Shown: positions 1 through 7,644 of the stretch, in pieces
Layout: every line of letters starts with the position of its first letter
Numbering within the stretch: the stretch's first letter is position 1
From: Pseudolabrys sp.
GTDB taxonomy: Bacteria > Pseudomonadota > Alphaproteobacteria > Rhizobiales > Xanthobacteraceae
Assembly: GCA_029945495.1 (NCBI GenBank)
Contig: JAQSCR010000465.1
Location: 1-12,522 of the forward strand
DNA: 12,522 nt
Direction: 5' to 3'
Notes under the pieces: generated by a model
The model's input: only the letters and a program-made list of their open reading frames with translations
Told to the model about the DNA's origin: nothing
Database searches by the model: none
Program-made: the position numbers and the translations under genes

Positions 1-1932
1 ATCGAATTGCCGAACAACCGCGTCGACCTAGTCTTCGAGATCAAGGAAGGCGACAAGACCGGCATCAAGGAAATCAAGTTCAACGGCGCCAAGGCATTTT
101 CCTACGGCCGGTTGAAGGAAGTCATCAAGACCTCGGTCAGCAATTGGCTCAGCTTCCTGCAGACCACCGACATCTACGATCCGGATCGCGTTGAAGCCGA
201 CCGAGATCTGTTGCGCCGGTTCTATCTCAAGCACGGCTATGCCGACGTGCGCATCGTCTCGGCGGTCGGTGAATACGATTCCGCCAAGAAGGGCTTCATC
301 GTCACCTTCAACATCGACGAAGGCAATCAGTACCACGTCGGTACCGTGGACGTCGTATCGAACGTGAAGTCGATCGATCCGGTCACGTTGCGCAACACCA
401 TCAAGGTGAGCTCCGGCAGCGTTTATAACGCCGACCTGCTCGAAAAGAGCGTTGAGGCGATGACGATCGAAGCCGCCAAGCGCGGCTACGCTTTTGCCAA
501 TGTGCGGCCGCGCGGCGACCGCAATCCCGAAACCCGCAAGATCAATCTGGTGTTCGTGGTAGACGAAGGCGCGCGCGCCTATATCGAGCGCATCAATATT
601 CGCGGCAACGTCCGCACGCGCGACTATGTCATCCGCCGCGAGTTCGACCTCAGCGAGGGCGATGCCTATAACCGCGCGCTGATCGATCGCGCCGAGCGCC
701 GGCTGAAGAACCTCGACTTCTTCAAGGAAGTTAAGATCACCAACGAGCCTGGCTCGGCGCCGGACCGCGTCGTCGTCAATGTCGATCTGGAAGAGAAGCC
801 GACCGGCGAATTCTCGATCGCGGGCGGCTACTCGACCTCGGACGGCTTCATTGCCGAAGCCAGTGTCGCTGACCGCAACCTGATGGGCCGCGGCCAATAC
901 GCCAAGGCGTCGGTGACGTACGGTCAGCGCACCCGCGGTTTCGAATTGTCGTTCGTCGAGCCTTATCTGCTCGGCTATCGCATGGCCGGCGGCGTCGATC
1001 TGTTCGCCAAGCAGAACTTGTCGTCGTCAACGACGTCCTACGGTACCACGACGATCGGCGGAAATTTGCGCCTCGGCTTCGCCCTGACCGAAGAACTGTC
1101 GGTGCAGCCGCACTACTCGCTCTATCGGCAAGAGATTTCACTGGACAAGTACTATAATTGTTATCCGGCGGTGTCGGGCGTCTGTCAGCCGGCCTCGCTG
1201 CCGATCCGCAAGGAACTGGCCAACGGGCCGGTCACGGTGTCGTTGCTCGGCTATACGACGAACTACAACACGCTCGACAACAGCAAGAACCCGACCAGCG
1301 GTTTGATCGCTACGCTCACTCAGGATGTCGCCGGCCTCGGCGGTGACGTGAACTTCATCCGCACGACCGCGGAATTGCGCAACTACTACGAAGTGCTGCC
1401 CGATGTGGTCGGCGTCTTCAAGCTGCAGGGCGGTAACATCGCCGGCTGGGGCAGCAAGGATCTGCGCATGCTGGATCATTTCCAGATGGGCCCGAATCTG
1501 GTTCGCGGCTTTGCGTCTGGCGGCATCGGTCCGCGCGACCTGACGCTTGGAACCACCAATGACGCGCTCGGCGGCACCATGTACTGGGGCAGCAGCGTCG
1601 AATTCCAGACGCCGCTCTATTTCCTGCCGAAGGAAGTCGGCATCAAGTTCGCGACCTTCGCAGACGCCGGTTCGGTCTGGGCGTACAAGGGGCCGACATC
1701 TTGGCCTGTGTCGCAAGGTGGTACCGGCGAAACGCTCGACGTCGGTCTTGGCGACGCCAGCATGATCCGCGCGTCGATCGGCGCCGGTCTGATCTGGGAT
1801 TCGCCGCTGGGACCGCTGCGCTTCGATCTCGCCTATCCGCTCAAGAAATACTGTGCGGTACCGGCGGCCGGCGGCGCCGAAGTGTGTGATAAGACTCAGA
1901 TATTCCGGTTCGGCGGCGGCACGAAGTTTTGA
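1..1932 (+). CDS. bamA: Outer membrane protein assembly factor BamA (5' truncated by window edge)
   Basis: BamA is the Omp85-family core of the BAM complex, which folds and inserts beta-barrel proteins into the outer membrane. The frame is open from base 1 with no start codon, so the signal peptide, POTRA1 and most of POTRA2 lie outside the window; 643 residues are visible. Numbered from base 1, the end of POTRA2 is at about 1-18, POTRA3 about 19-108, POTRA4 about 110-190, POTRA5 about 193-266, and the 16-strand barrel about 269-643. The conserved VRGF motif of loop 6 is at 501-504, and the protein ends in an aromatic Phe (GGTKF), as expected for the C-terminal beta-signal. Two close cysteine pairs (C387/C395 and C618/C629) fall in predicted surface loops and could form disulfides. 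The stop lies 34 bases before lpxD, in the usual alphaproteobacterial bamA-lpxD order. The identification is secure. Confidence 0.97.
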   Translation: MELPNNRVDLVFEIKEGDKTGIKEIKFNGAKAFSYGRLKEVIKTSVSNWLSFLQTTDIYDPDRVEADRDLLRRFYLKHGYADVRIVSAVGEYDSAKKGFIVTFNIDEGNQYHVGTVDVVSNVKSIDPVTLRNTIKVSSGSVYNADLLEKSVEAMTIEAAKRGYAFANVRPRGDRNPETRKINLVFVVDEGARAYIERINIRGNVRTRDYVIRREFDLSEGDAYNRALIDRAERRLKNLDFFKEVKITNEPGSAPDRVVVNVDLEEKPTGEFSIAGGYSTSDGFIAEASVADRNLMGRGQYAKASVTYGQRTRGFELSFVEPYLLGYRMAGGVDLFAKQNLSSSTTSYGTTTIGGNLRLGFALTEELSVQPHYSLYRQEISLDKYYNCYPAVSGVCQPASLPIRKELANGPVTVSLLGYTTNYNTLDNSKNPTSGLIATLTQDVAGLGGDVNFIRTTAELRNYYEVLPDVVGVFKLQGGNIAGWGSKDLRMLDHFQMGPNLVRGFASGGIGPRDLTLGTTNDALGGTMYWGSSVEFQTPLYFLPKEVGIKFATFADAGSVWAYKGPTSWPVSQGGTGETLDVGLGDASMIRASIGAGLIWDSPLGPLRFDLAYPLKKYCAVPAAGGAEVCDKTQIFRFGGGTKF

Positions 1933-1966
1933 TCGTCGCTGCGTTCGGCGGAGCGACGCTTGCGGG

Positions 1967-3025
1967 ATGAGCGAGCCGGTATTTCTACGCGACACGCGCG
2001 GTCTCTCGCTTGATGAGATCGTCGCCCTGACTGGCGCCGCCACGCCGGAAGGGCCGGCGCGCGCGCGTCATATTGTCAACGTCGCGCCGCTCGACCGCGC
2101 CTCGCCGACGGATATCGCCTTTTTCGATTCCAAGCGCTTCATCGCCGCCGCCGCGGCGACCCATGCCGGCGTGTGCCTGACCAGCGCGGCGCTGGCCAAG
2201 GAACTGCCGTCGCGGGTGACGGCGCTGGTCGTGCGCGAACCGTTCCGCGCCTTCGTCAACGTGGCGCGCACGCTGTTCCCCCAATCGCTCCGGCCGTCAT
2301 CGCTGGCGCAGCCGGGGAGCGTGGCCGGCGCCCATATCGATGCGAGCGCGCGGCTGGAAAGCGGCGTCACGGTCGAGCCGGGCGCCGTGATCGGGCCGCG
2401 CACCGAGATCGGCAGCGGCACGATCATCGGCGCGACTTGCGTGATCGGCACCGATGTGCGGATCGGCCGCGATTGTTCGATCGGGGCCGGCGCCGTTCTT
2501 ACCAATACGCTGGTCGGCGATCGCGTCATCATCCATCCCGGCTGCAAGGTCGGACAGGACGGCTTCGGCTTCGTGATGAGCGGCAGCGGCCATCTCAAGG
2601 TGCCGCAGGTCGGCCGCGTGATTATCCAGGACGACGTCGAGATCGGCGCCGGCACGGCCATCGACCGCGGCGGCATTCGCGACACCGTCATCGGCGAGGG
2701 GACCAAAATCGACAACCTGGTCCAGATCGGCCACAATGTCAGCATCGGCCGGCATTGCATCGTTGTGGCCCATACCGGCATTTCCGGCAGCTCGACGCTC
2801 GAGGATTTCGTCGTTCTCGGCGCGCGCGTCGGTGTCAATAACGACGTCACGGTCGGCGAAGGTGCGCAGATCGCGGCGACCAGCAATGTGAACGGTGACG
2901 TTCCCCCCGGCGCGCGGTGGGGCGGAACGCCAGCCAAACCGGTCAAGCAGTGGTTCCGCGAGGTCATGGCCGTTGAGCGGCTCGCGCGCGCAAAGGACGG
3001 CACCGCATCCGCGGCCGATGAATGA
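1967..3025 (+). CDS. lpxD: UDP-3-O-(3-hydroxyacyl)glucosamine N-acyltransferase LpxD
   Basis: LpxD catalyses the third step of lipid A synthesis: it transfers a 3-hydroxyacyl chain from ACP to the 2-amino group of UDP-3-O-acyl-glucosamine at the inner face of the cytoplasmic membrane. The 352-residue length matches the family. The N-terminal uridine-binding region (about 1-100, containing RGLSLDEIVALTGA) is followed by a long left-handed beta-helix of hexapeptide repeats (about 110-320) and a C-terminal helix. The catalytic histidine, equivalent to E. coli His239, is H256 in QIGHNVSIG. The frame is open further upstream to about 1853, but the ATG at 1967 lies just after the bamA stop and gives the usual LpxD N-terminus; a weak GGAG-like purine stretch sits near 1949-1953. 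fabZ begins 12 bases after the stop. Acyl-chain preference cannot be read from the sequence. Confidence 0.96.
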   Translation: MSEPVFLRDTRGLSLDEIVALTGAATPEGPARARHIVNVAPLDRASPTDIAFFDSKRFIAAAAATHAGVCLTSAALAKELPSRVTALVVREPFRAFVNVARTLFPQSLRPSSLAQPGSVAGAHIDASARLESGVTVEPGAVIGPRTEIGSGTIIGATCVIGTDVRIGRDCSIGAGAVLTNTLVGDRVIIHPGCKVGQDGFGFVMSGSGHLKVPQVGRVIIQDDVEIGAGTAIDRGGIRDTVIGEGTKIDNLVQIGHNVSIGRHCIVVAHTGISGSSTLEDFVVLGARVGVNNDVTVGEGAQIAATSNVNGDVPPGARWGGTPAKPVKQWFREVMAVERLARAKDGTASAADE

Positions 3026-3037
3026 GAAACTTGCCCC

Positions 3038-3496
3038 ATGGATGACGTTGTCAAAAAACTGGAAGCCGCCGATATCGGCGTCGTGATGCAGATGCTGCCG
3101 CATCGCTATCCGTTTCTCCTCGTCGACCGGGTGATCGACATTCGCAGTGACGAATTCGGCATCGGCATCAAGAACGTGACGATCAATGAGCCGCAGTTTC
3201 AGGGCCATTTCCCCGGCAACCCGATCTTCCCCGGCGTGCTGCTGATCGAGGGCATGGCGCAGACCGCCGGCGTTTTGTGCATCACCGCGACCTCGTCGAG
3301 CCAGCCGAAGTCGGTGTTCTTCCTCACCATCGACAAGTGCAAATTCCGCAAACCGGTGGTGCCGGGCGATACCGTCGAATATCACATGACCCGCACCGCG
3401 CGGCGCCGGAACATGTGGTGGTATCACGGCGAAGCCAAGGTCAACGGCGTGATCGTCGCCGAAGCCGATCTCGGCGCGATGATCTCTGACCGATGA
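3038..3496 (+). CDS. fabZ: 3-hydroxyacyl-[acyl-carrier-protein] dehydratase FabZ
   Basis: FabZ dehydrates 3-hydroxyacyl-ACP to trans-2-enoyl-ACP in type II fatty-acid elongation. It shares the 3-hydroxyacyl-ACP pool with LpxA and LpxD, which is the accepted reason for its place between their genes. The protein is 152 residues with a single hot-dog fold. The signature LPHRYPFLLVDRV is at 20-32 and the central-helix signature GHFPGNPIFPGVLLIEGMAQ starts at G56. The catalytic pair is H57 and E71. The ATG at 3038 follows the lpxD stop by 12 bases with a GAGA-type ribosome site over the lpxD stop. A second, VLCFA-specific FabZ exists in many Rhizobiales elsewhere in the genome; the position here marks this one as the housekeeping copy. 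Its stop is 10 bases before the lpxA start. Confidence 0.97.
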   Translation: MDDVVKKLEAADIGVVMQMLPHRYPFLLVDRVIDIRSDEFGIGIKNVTINEPQFQGHFPGNPIFPGVLLIEGMAQTAGVLCITATSSSQPKSVFFLTIDKCKFRKPVVPGDTVEYHMTRTARRRNMWWYHGEAKVNGVIVAEADLGAMISDR

Positions 3497-3506
3497 GCGG
3501 CGCCAT

Positions 3507-4346
3507 ATGAGCGTAATCATGGCCGATGCCAATGCCGACACCCGGATTGATCCGACAGCTCGGATCGAGGATGGCGCGGTCGTCGGGCAGGGCGCTCAGA
3601 TCGGCCCCTATTGCACCATCGGTCCGCACGTGGCGATCGGCGACGGCTGCCGGCTGCTCGCGCATGTCAATGTCACCGGCCACACCACGATCGGGCCGCG
3701 CACGGTCATTCGTCCGTTTGCGTCGCTGGGTTCGCCGCCGCAATCGTACAGCTATCGCGGCGGCCCGACCCGGCTGACGGTCGGCGCCGATTGCGATATC
3801 CGCGAAAACGTCACCATGAACACCGGCACCGAGGACGATCACGGCCTCACCGAAGTCGGCAATCATTGTTTTCTGATGGTCGGCACGCATATCGGCCATG
3901 ACTGCCGCGTCGGCAACAATGTCGTGTTCGCCAACAACACGATGCTCGGCGGTCACGTCAGCGTCGGCGACAAGGTCGTGTTCGGTGGCAACGTCGCGGT
4001 GCGCCAGTTCGTGCGCATCGGCGAGGGCGCCATGATCGTCGGCATGAGCGGCGTGCGCGCCGACGTCATTCCGTTCGGCATGGCGCAGGGGCCGCTGGCG
4101 TTCCTGGTCGGGCTCAATGTCGTTGGCATGCGCCGGCGCGGTCTGTCGAAAGCCGAAATTCATGGCGTGCGCGCCGCCTATCGCGAATTGTTTTTCGGCG
4201 ACGGCGAGTTCCGCGCCCGCATCGAGCAGGTCGCGGCGGCGCATGCCGGCAACGCGCTCGTCGGCCGAATATTCGAATTCATCCGCGCCGGAAAACGGCC
4301 GCTGACGATGGCCACCAAGCGCGCCGAGGCGGACGGGGACGCATGA
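3507..4346 (+). CDS. lpxA: Acyl-ACP--UDP-N-acetylglucosamine O-acyltransferase LpxA
   Basis: LpxA catalyses the first, reversible step of lipid A synthesis, moving a 3-hydroxyacyl group from ACP to the 3-OH of UDP-GlcNAc in the cytoplasm. The protein is 279 residues: a hexapeptide-repeat left-handed beta-helix (about 10-195) and a C-terminal helical domain containing NVVGMRRRGLSKAEIHGVR. It aligns to E. coli LpxA with a constant +6 offset through the active site: H131 matches catalytic His125, H128 matches His122 and H150 matches His144. G179 matches Gly173, the acyl-chain ruler that permits long chains. One difference stands out: R166 (codon CGC, 4002-4004) stands where E. coli has His160. 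An in-frame ATG at 3519 is an alternative start that would lose four residues. The end overlaps lpxI by ATGA (4343-4346), indicating translational coupling. Confidence 0.96.
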   Translation: MSVIMADANADTRIDPTARIEDGAVVGQGAQIGPYCTIGPHVAIGDGCRLLAHVNVTGHTTIGPRTVIRPFASLGSPPQSYSYRGGPTRLTVGADCDIRENVTMNTGTEDDHGLTEVGNHCFLMVGTHIGHDCRVGNNVVFANNTMLGGHVSVGDKVVFGGNVAVRQFVRIGEGAMIVGMSGVRADVIPFGMAQGPLAFLVGLNVVGMRRRGLSKAEIHGVRAAYRELFFGDGEFRARIEQVAAAHAGNALVGRIFEFIRAGKRPLTMATKRAEADGDA

Positions 4347-5215
4347 CCGCCGCGCCGGCCGTGCGTGAAGAGAGCCCGCTCGCGGTCATTTGCGGCGGCG
4401 GCAGCCTGCCGCTCGCGGTCGCCGATCATGTCGCGGCGCGCGGCCGCCGCGTCGTCTTGTTCCCGCTGCATGGCGCGGCTGCGGCAGATGGTTTTGCGCG
4501 GCAACCGCATCATTGGCTTTACATGGGCCAGGTCGGCAAGTTTCTGAAACTCGCGCGCGCCGAAGGCTGTCGCGATCTGGTGTTCATCGGCTCGCTGGTG
4601 CGGCCATCGGTGTGGAAAGTGCGGCCCGATTTCCGCATCCTCACGGCGCTGCCGCGCGTCTTCGCCGCCTATCGCGGCGGCGACGATCATCTGCTGTCGA
4701 GCATCGCGCGCTGGGTCGAAGAATACGGTTTCCATCTGCTCGGAGCGCACGAAGTCGCCCCTGAAATCCTGTTGCCGGCCGGCCTGCTCGGCCGCGTGCC
4801 GATCAGCGACAGCGCGCGCGCCGACGTTGCGCTCGGCCTCGATTATTTGCGCACCGCCGGCGCCTTCGATATCGGTCAGGCGGTCGTGGTGGCGGACAAG
4901 CACATCGTGGCAGTGGAGGCCGCGGAAGGCACCGATGCGATGCTGACGCGCGTGGCCGAGATGCGCGCCAATGGCCGCCTCCGTGCCGGCGCCGGCAAGG
5001 GCGTGCTGGTCAAGGCGGTCAAGCCGGGGCAGGACCGGCGTTTCGATTTGCCATCGATCGGTCCGCGCACGGTCGAGGGCGCTGCGCGCGCCGGTCTTGC
5101 CGGCATTGCAATGACCGCGGGCGAAGCCATCGTCGCCGAGCCCGAGCAACTGGTGCTGGCGGCCGACCGCGCCGGGATTTTCGTCGTCGGCGTGCCGGCC
5201 GGCGCGACACCATGA
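4343..5215 (+). CDS. lpxI: UDP-2,3-diacylglucosamine diphosphatase LpxI
   Basis: LpxI (formerly DUF1009) hydrolyses UDP-2,3-diacylglucosamine to lipid X (2,3-diacylglucosamine 1-phosphate) and UMP. It replaces the unrelated LpxH in alphaproteobacteria and was defined in Caulobacter crescentus. The 290-residue length fits. Visible signatures are the N-terminal ICGGGSLPLAV (about 16-26), a central GGDDHLL (112-118) and the C-terminal catalytic segment at 224-240 (KAVKPGQDRRFDLPSIG). D235 within that segment is the probable counterpart of the Caulobacter catalytic Asp225; this match is by motif rather than alignment. The ATG overlaps the lpxA stop and the TGA overlaps the lpxB start, both as ATGA, so the gene is locked between its pathway neighbours. 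No LpxH-type metallophosphatase is present in the window. Confidence 0.95.
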   Translation: MTAAPAVREESPLAVICGGGSLPLAVADHVAARGRRVVLFPLHGAAAADGFARQPHHWLYMGQVGKFLKLARAEGCRDLVFIGSLVRPSVWKVRPDFRILTALPRVFAAYRGGDDHLLSSIARWVEEYGFHLLGAHEVAPEILLPAGLLGRVPISDSARADVALGLDYLRTAGAFDIGQAVVVADKHIVAVEAAEGTDAMLTRVAEMRANGRLRAGAGKGVLVKAVKPGQDRRFDLPSIGPRTVEGAARAGLAGIAMTAGEAIVAEPEQLVLAADRAGIFVVGVPAGATP

Positions 5216-6393
5216 ACGCCGCAACCAATGCCGCGCCGGCGCAGTCGCCGCATGTCTTCCTGGTGGCCGGCGAAGATTCCGGCGATCGGTTGGGGGCAGC
5301 GCTGATCGCGGCGTTGCGCCGCGCCGAGGCAAACGTGCGCCTGTCCGGCGTCGGCGGCGAACATATGGCAGCCGAAGGCGTGCCGTCGCTGTTCCCGCTG
5401 GGCGATCTGGCCATCATCGGCTTTGCCGCCATCGCCATGAGCCTGCCGAAAATCCTCAAGCGCATTACGCAGGCGGCCGACGCGGTCGTTGCCGCCCAGC
5501 CCGACGTGCTGGTCATCATCGACAGCCCGGAATTCACCCATCGCGTGGCGCGCCGGGTGCGCGCGCGCGCGCCGCAGATTCGCATCGTCGATTATGTCTG
5601 CCCGTCGGTGTGGGCCTGGCGCCCGGGGCGCGCCCGCGCCATGCGTTCTTACGTCGACCGGGTGCTGGCGCTGCTGCCGTTCGAGCCGGAGGCGATGCAG
5701 CGCCTCGGCGGCCCGCCAACCGATTTCGTCGGCCATCCGCTCAGTGAGCGAGTTGGGGAGCTGCGGCCGAATGCCGAGGAGGCGAGGCGACGCCTCGCCG
5801 AGCCGCCATTGCTGCTGGTGCTGCCCGGCAGCCGCAGCGGCGAGATCCGCCGCATGGCGCAGGTCTTCGGCGACACATTGGCCTTCGTTGCCGCCCAGGT
5901 TGGCGCGCTCGAGGTCGTGGTGCCCGCGGTGCCGCGCCTGGAGGGCGCTGTGCGCGACGCCGTCGCTTCCTGGCCGGTGCCGGTGCGGATCGTTACCGAC
6001 GCAGCCGAAAAGCATCTGGCCTTTCGCCAGGCGCGGGCGGCACTGACCAAATCGGGCACCTCGACCTTAGAGCTGGCGCTGGCCGGCGTGCCGATGGTCG
6101 CAGCCTACAAAGTCTCATTCCTGGAGGAGATGGTCGGCCGCCTGCTGATCAACGTGCAGAGCTATATCCTGGCCAATCTGGTGGTCGGCGAAAACGTGGT
6201 GCCGCAATTCCTGCAGTACCAATGCACACCTGAGGCTTTAGGCGGCGCCTTGCTACCTTTGCTGACGGATACGCCACAGCGCAACGTCCAGGTTGAAGCC
6301 TTCCGAACGCTCGACCGGATCATGGCGATTGGCGGCCCAGCCCCCAGCGATCGCGCCGCTGCCCTAGTTTTGCAATGTTCCCGTGGCATTTAA
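5212..6393 (+). CDS. lpxB: Lipid-A-disaccharide synthase LpxB
   Basis: LpxB is a family GT19 glycosyltransferase. It condenses UDP-2,3-diacylglucosamine with lipid X, the product of LpxI encoded just upstream, to form the beta-1,6 tetraacyl disaccharide 1-phosphate at the cytoplasmic membrane surface. The protein is 393 residues. Motifs in order: GEDSGD (20-25), DSPEF (104-108) with D104 as the probable counterpart of the essential E. coli Asp98, CPSVWAWRPGRA (130-141), LPGSRSGEI (204-212), and TKSGTSTLELAL in the C-terminal donor-binding half. The start codon overlaps the lpxI stop (ATGA at 5212-5215). It is the last lipid A gene of the operon; no clear intrinsic terminator follows the TAA, so read-through into the next gene is possible. 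Confidence 0.96.
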   Translation: MNAATNAAPAQSPHVFLVAGEDSGDRLGAALIAALRRAEANVRLSGVGGEHMAAEGVPSLFPLGDLAIIGFAAIAMSLPKILKRITQAADAVVAAQPDVLVIIDSPEFTHRVARRVRARAPQIRIVDYVCPSVWAWRPGRARAMRSYVDRVLALLPFEPEAMQRLGGPPTDFVGHPLSERVGELRPNAEEARRRLAEPPLLLVLPGSRSGEIRRMAQVFGDTLAFVAAQVGALEVVVPAVPRLEGAVRDAVASWPVPVRIVTDAAEKHLAFRQARAALTKSGTSTLELALAGVPMVAAYKVSFLEEMVGRLLINVQSYILANLVVGENVVPQFLQYQCTPEALGGALLPLLTDTPQRNVQVEAFRTLDRIMAIGGPAPSDRAAALVLQCSRGI

Positions 6394-6467
6394 CCAACTT
6401 AGGCGTGAAACGGTGGCGCCGGGGGTGCCGAAAGCGTAATTTGCCGGGCCGGCCGGTTGTCCGCCAT

Positions 6468-6486
6468 ATATGACAATGCGTCGTAT
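6468..6486. promoter_or_regulatory. Imperfect inverted repeat upstream of the KASIII gene
   Basis: Arms ATATGAC (6468-6474) and GTCGTAT (6480-6486) are separated by five bases and match at six of seven pairs; the seventh would be a G-U wobble in RNA. The dyad ends 23 bases before the proposed TTG start and just upstream of its ribosome site. It could be an operator or an mRNA hairpin, or chance. The rest of the 6394-6509 spacer shows no open frame, and I see no convincing -35/-10 pair. Confidence 0.35.
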
Positions 6487-6495
6487 GACTTAACC

Positions 6496-6500
6496 TTGGA
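6496..6500 (+). promoter_or_regulatory. Ribosome binding site deciding the KASIII start
   Basis: TTGGA at 6496-6500 gives a GGA core nine bases before the TTG at 6510 but only three before the TTG at 6504. The frame has a TGA at 6486-6488, and no in-frame ATG occurs until about residue 60, deep inside the conserved domain. Translation must therefore begin at a TTG, and 6510 has the better spacing. Confidence 0.5.
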
Positions 6501-6509
6501 TTTTTGCCT

Positions 6510-7568
6510 TTGCCAGTTCCCGCCCGCGCATCGATTACCGCCGTCCATGGCTATGTGCCGCCGGACCTGCTGACCAACGCCGATCTGGCGCGCCTGGTCG
6601 ACACCACCGATGCCTGGATCACCGAGCGCACCGGCATCAAGGAACGCCACATTCTCCGGGGCGAGGGGCTCGGCACCTCGCATATGGCGGCTGAGGCCGT
6701 GCGCGGCCTGCTGGAGAAAACCGGCACCCGGCCCGACGAGATCGACCTCTTGATCTGCGCCACCACGACGCCGGACATGCAGTTTCCGTCCACCGCCAAC
6801 CTGATCTGCGACATGGTCGGCATCCGCGATATCGGCTCGTTCGACGTGCAAGCGGCCTGCTCGGGCTTTCTCTATTCGCTCAACATCGCCTCGCAGTTCA
6901 TCGCCAATGGGAGCGCGCGCAAGATCATCGTCGTCGGCGCCGACAAGATGTCGTCGATCATCGATTATACCGACCGCGCCACCTGCGTGATTTTCGGCGA
7001 CGGCGCCGGCGCCGTGCTGCTGGAGCCGAGCACGACCGGTTACGGCATCATGGATTCGCTGGTGCGGTCCGATGGCTCGGGCTGGGTGCATCTGCATCAG
7101 AAAGCCGGCGGCAGCCGCATCCCGGCGTCGGCCGAAAGCGTCGCCTTGCGCCAGCATTACGTCCATCAGGAAGGCGCGGCGGTTTATAAATTCGCCATCG
7201 CCAAGATGGCCGAGGTGGCCGGCGAAATCCTGACGCGCAACAATCTGCGCGCCGACATGATCGACTGGCTGGTGCCGCACCAGGCCAACAAGCGCATTAT
7301 CGAATCGACCGCCGAGAAGATGAAGCTGCCGATGGAAAAGGTCATGGTGACCATCCACAAATATGGCAACACCACCAACGCCACCATCCCGCTATGCCTG
7401 TGGGACTACGAGCCGCAACTCAAGGCCGGGAACAAGATGCTGCTGGCGGCTTTCGGCGGCGGTTTCACCTGGGCCGGCGTCTATGTGCAGTGGGCTTATG
7501 ACGGCGCCAGCGCACCGAAATTGAAACCGAAATCGAACGGCGGCGCCAAGCCCGTCGGCAACGCCTGA
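6510..7568 (+). CDS. 3-oxoacyl-ACP synthase III (KASIII/FabH family), Bacteroidetes-like
   Basis: This is a thiolase-fold KASIII enzyme of 352 residues. By family it makes a Claisen condensation of an acyl-CoA starter with malonyl-ACP, or a related acyl transfer. Numbered from the TTG at 6510, the catalytic triad is complete: C117 in DVQAACSGF, H257 in LVPHQANKRI and N287 in KYGNTTNATIP. The glycine-rich end AAFGGGFTWAG is present. From memory, several blocks (PDMQFPSTANLICD, VVGADKMSSIIDYTDRAT, HQKAGGS, IPLCLWDYE, FTWAGVYVQWAYDG) resemble FabH of Bacteroidetes more than the plsX-linked FabH of Rhizobiales. Base composition nevertheless matches the lpx genes. A Lys/Pro-rich tail of about 20 residues follows the fold. 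It is followed by an oxidoreductase gene on the same strand. It may be a second FabH or a specialised starter enzyme; the substrate is unknown. A TTG at 6504 is the alternative start. Confidence 0.88.
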   Translation: MPVPARASITAVHGYVPPDLLTNADLARLVDTTDAWITERTGIKERHILRGEGLGTSHMAAEAVRGLLEKTGTRPDEIDLLICATTTPDMQFPSTANLICDMVGIRDIGSFDVQAACSGFLYSLNIASQFIANGSARKIIVVGADKMSSIIDYTDRATCVIFGDGAGAVLLEPSTTGYGIMDSLVRSDGSGWVHLHQKAGGSRIPASAESVALRQHYVHQEGAAVYKFAIAKMAEVAGEILTRNNLRADMIDWLVPHQANKRIIESTAEKMKLPMEKVMVTIHKYGNTTNATIPLCLWDYEPQLKAGNKMLLAAFGGGFTWAGVYVQWAYDGASAPKLKPKSNGGAKPVGNA

Positions 7569-7582
7569 GCGGCATGAGCCGC
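7569..7582 (+). other. Small hairpin immediately after the KASIII stop
   Basis: GCGGC (7569-7573) and GCCGC (7578-7582) form a five-pair stem around an ATGA loop, starting on the base after the stop codon. No T-tract follows, so it is not a canonical intrinsic terminator. It may stabilise the message end, or be chance in GC-rich DNA. Confidence 0.3.
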
Positions 7583-7644
7583 GTCATCGACAATGCGTTC
7601 GCGCTGCCGCGCGGGGCCGCACCACGCCACGGAGCCTCAACATC

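Noticed and set aside
1853..1966. 5' extension of lpxD overlapping the end of bamA
   Set aside because: The extension would run through the bamA C-terminus in another frame and adds an Arg-rich stretch not found in LpxD; the ATG at 1967 gives the normal N-terminus.
2390..2880. Repetitive GGC/ATCGG-rich pattern in lpxD (and similarly in lpxA at 3590-4080)
   Set aside because: It reflects the hexapeptide (left-handed beta-helix) coding repeats of the LpxA/LpxD family, not a DNA repeat element.
2297..3541. Long open frame (414 codons) on the - strand opposite lpxD and fabZ
   Set aside because: It is antisense to two clearly conserved genes, has the low-complexity Asp/Ala/His/Arg-rich make-up of complementary high-GC coding DNA, and shows no known motif.
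6441..6472. Possible promoter TTGCCG...TATATG before the KASIII gene
   Set aside because: The spacing is about 20 bases and both elements are poor matches, so I do not call a promoter here.
6399..7358. 319-codon - strand frame covering the lpxB-KASIII spacer and most of the KASIII gene
   Set aside because: Its composition is typical of an antisense shadow, and the opposite strand encodes a full catalytic triad.
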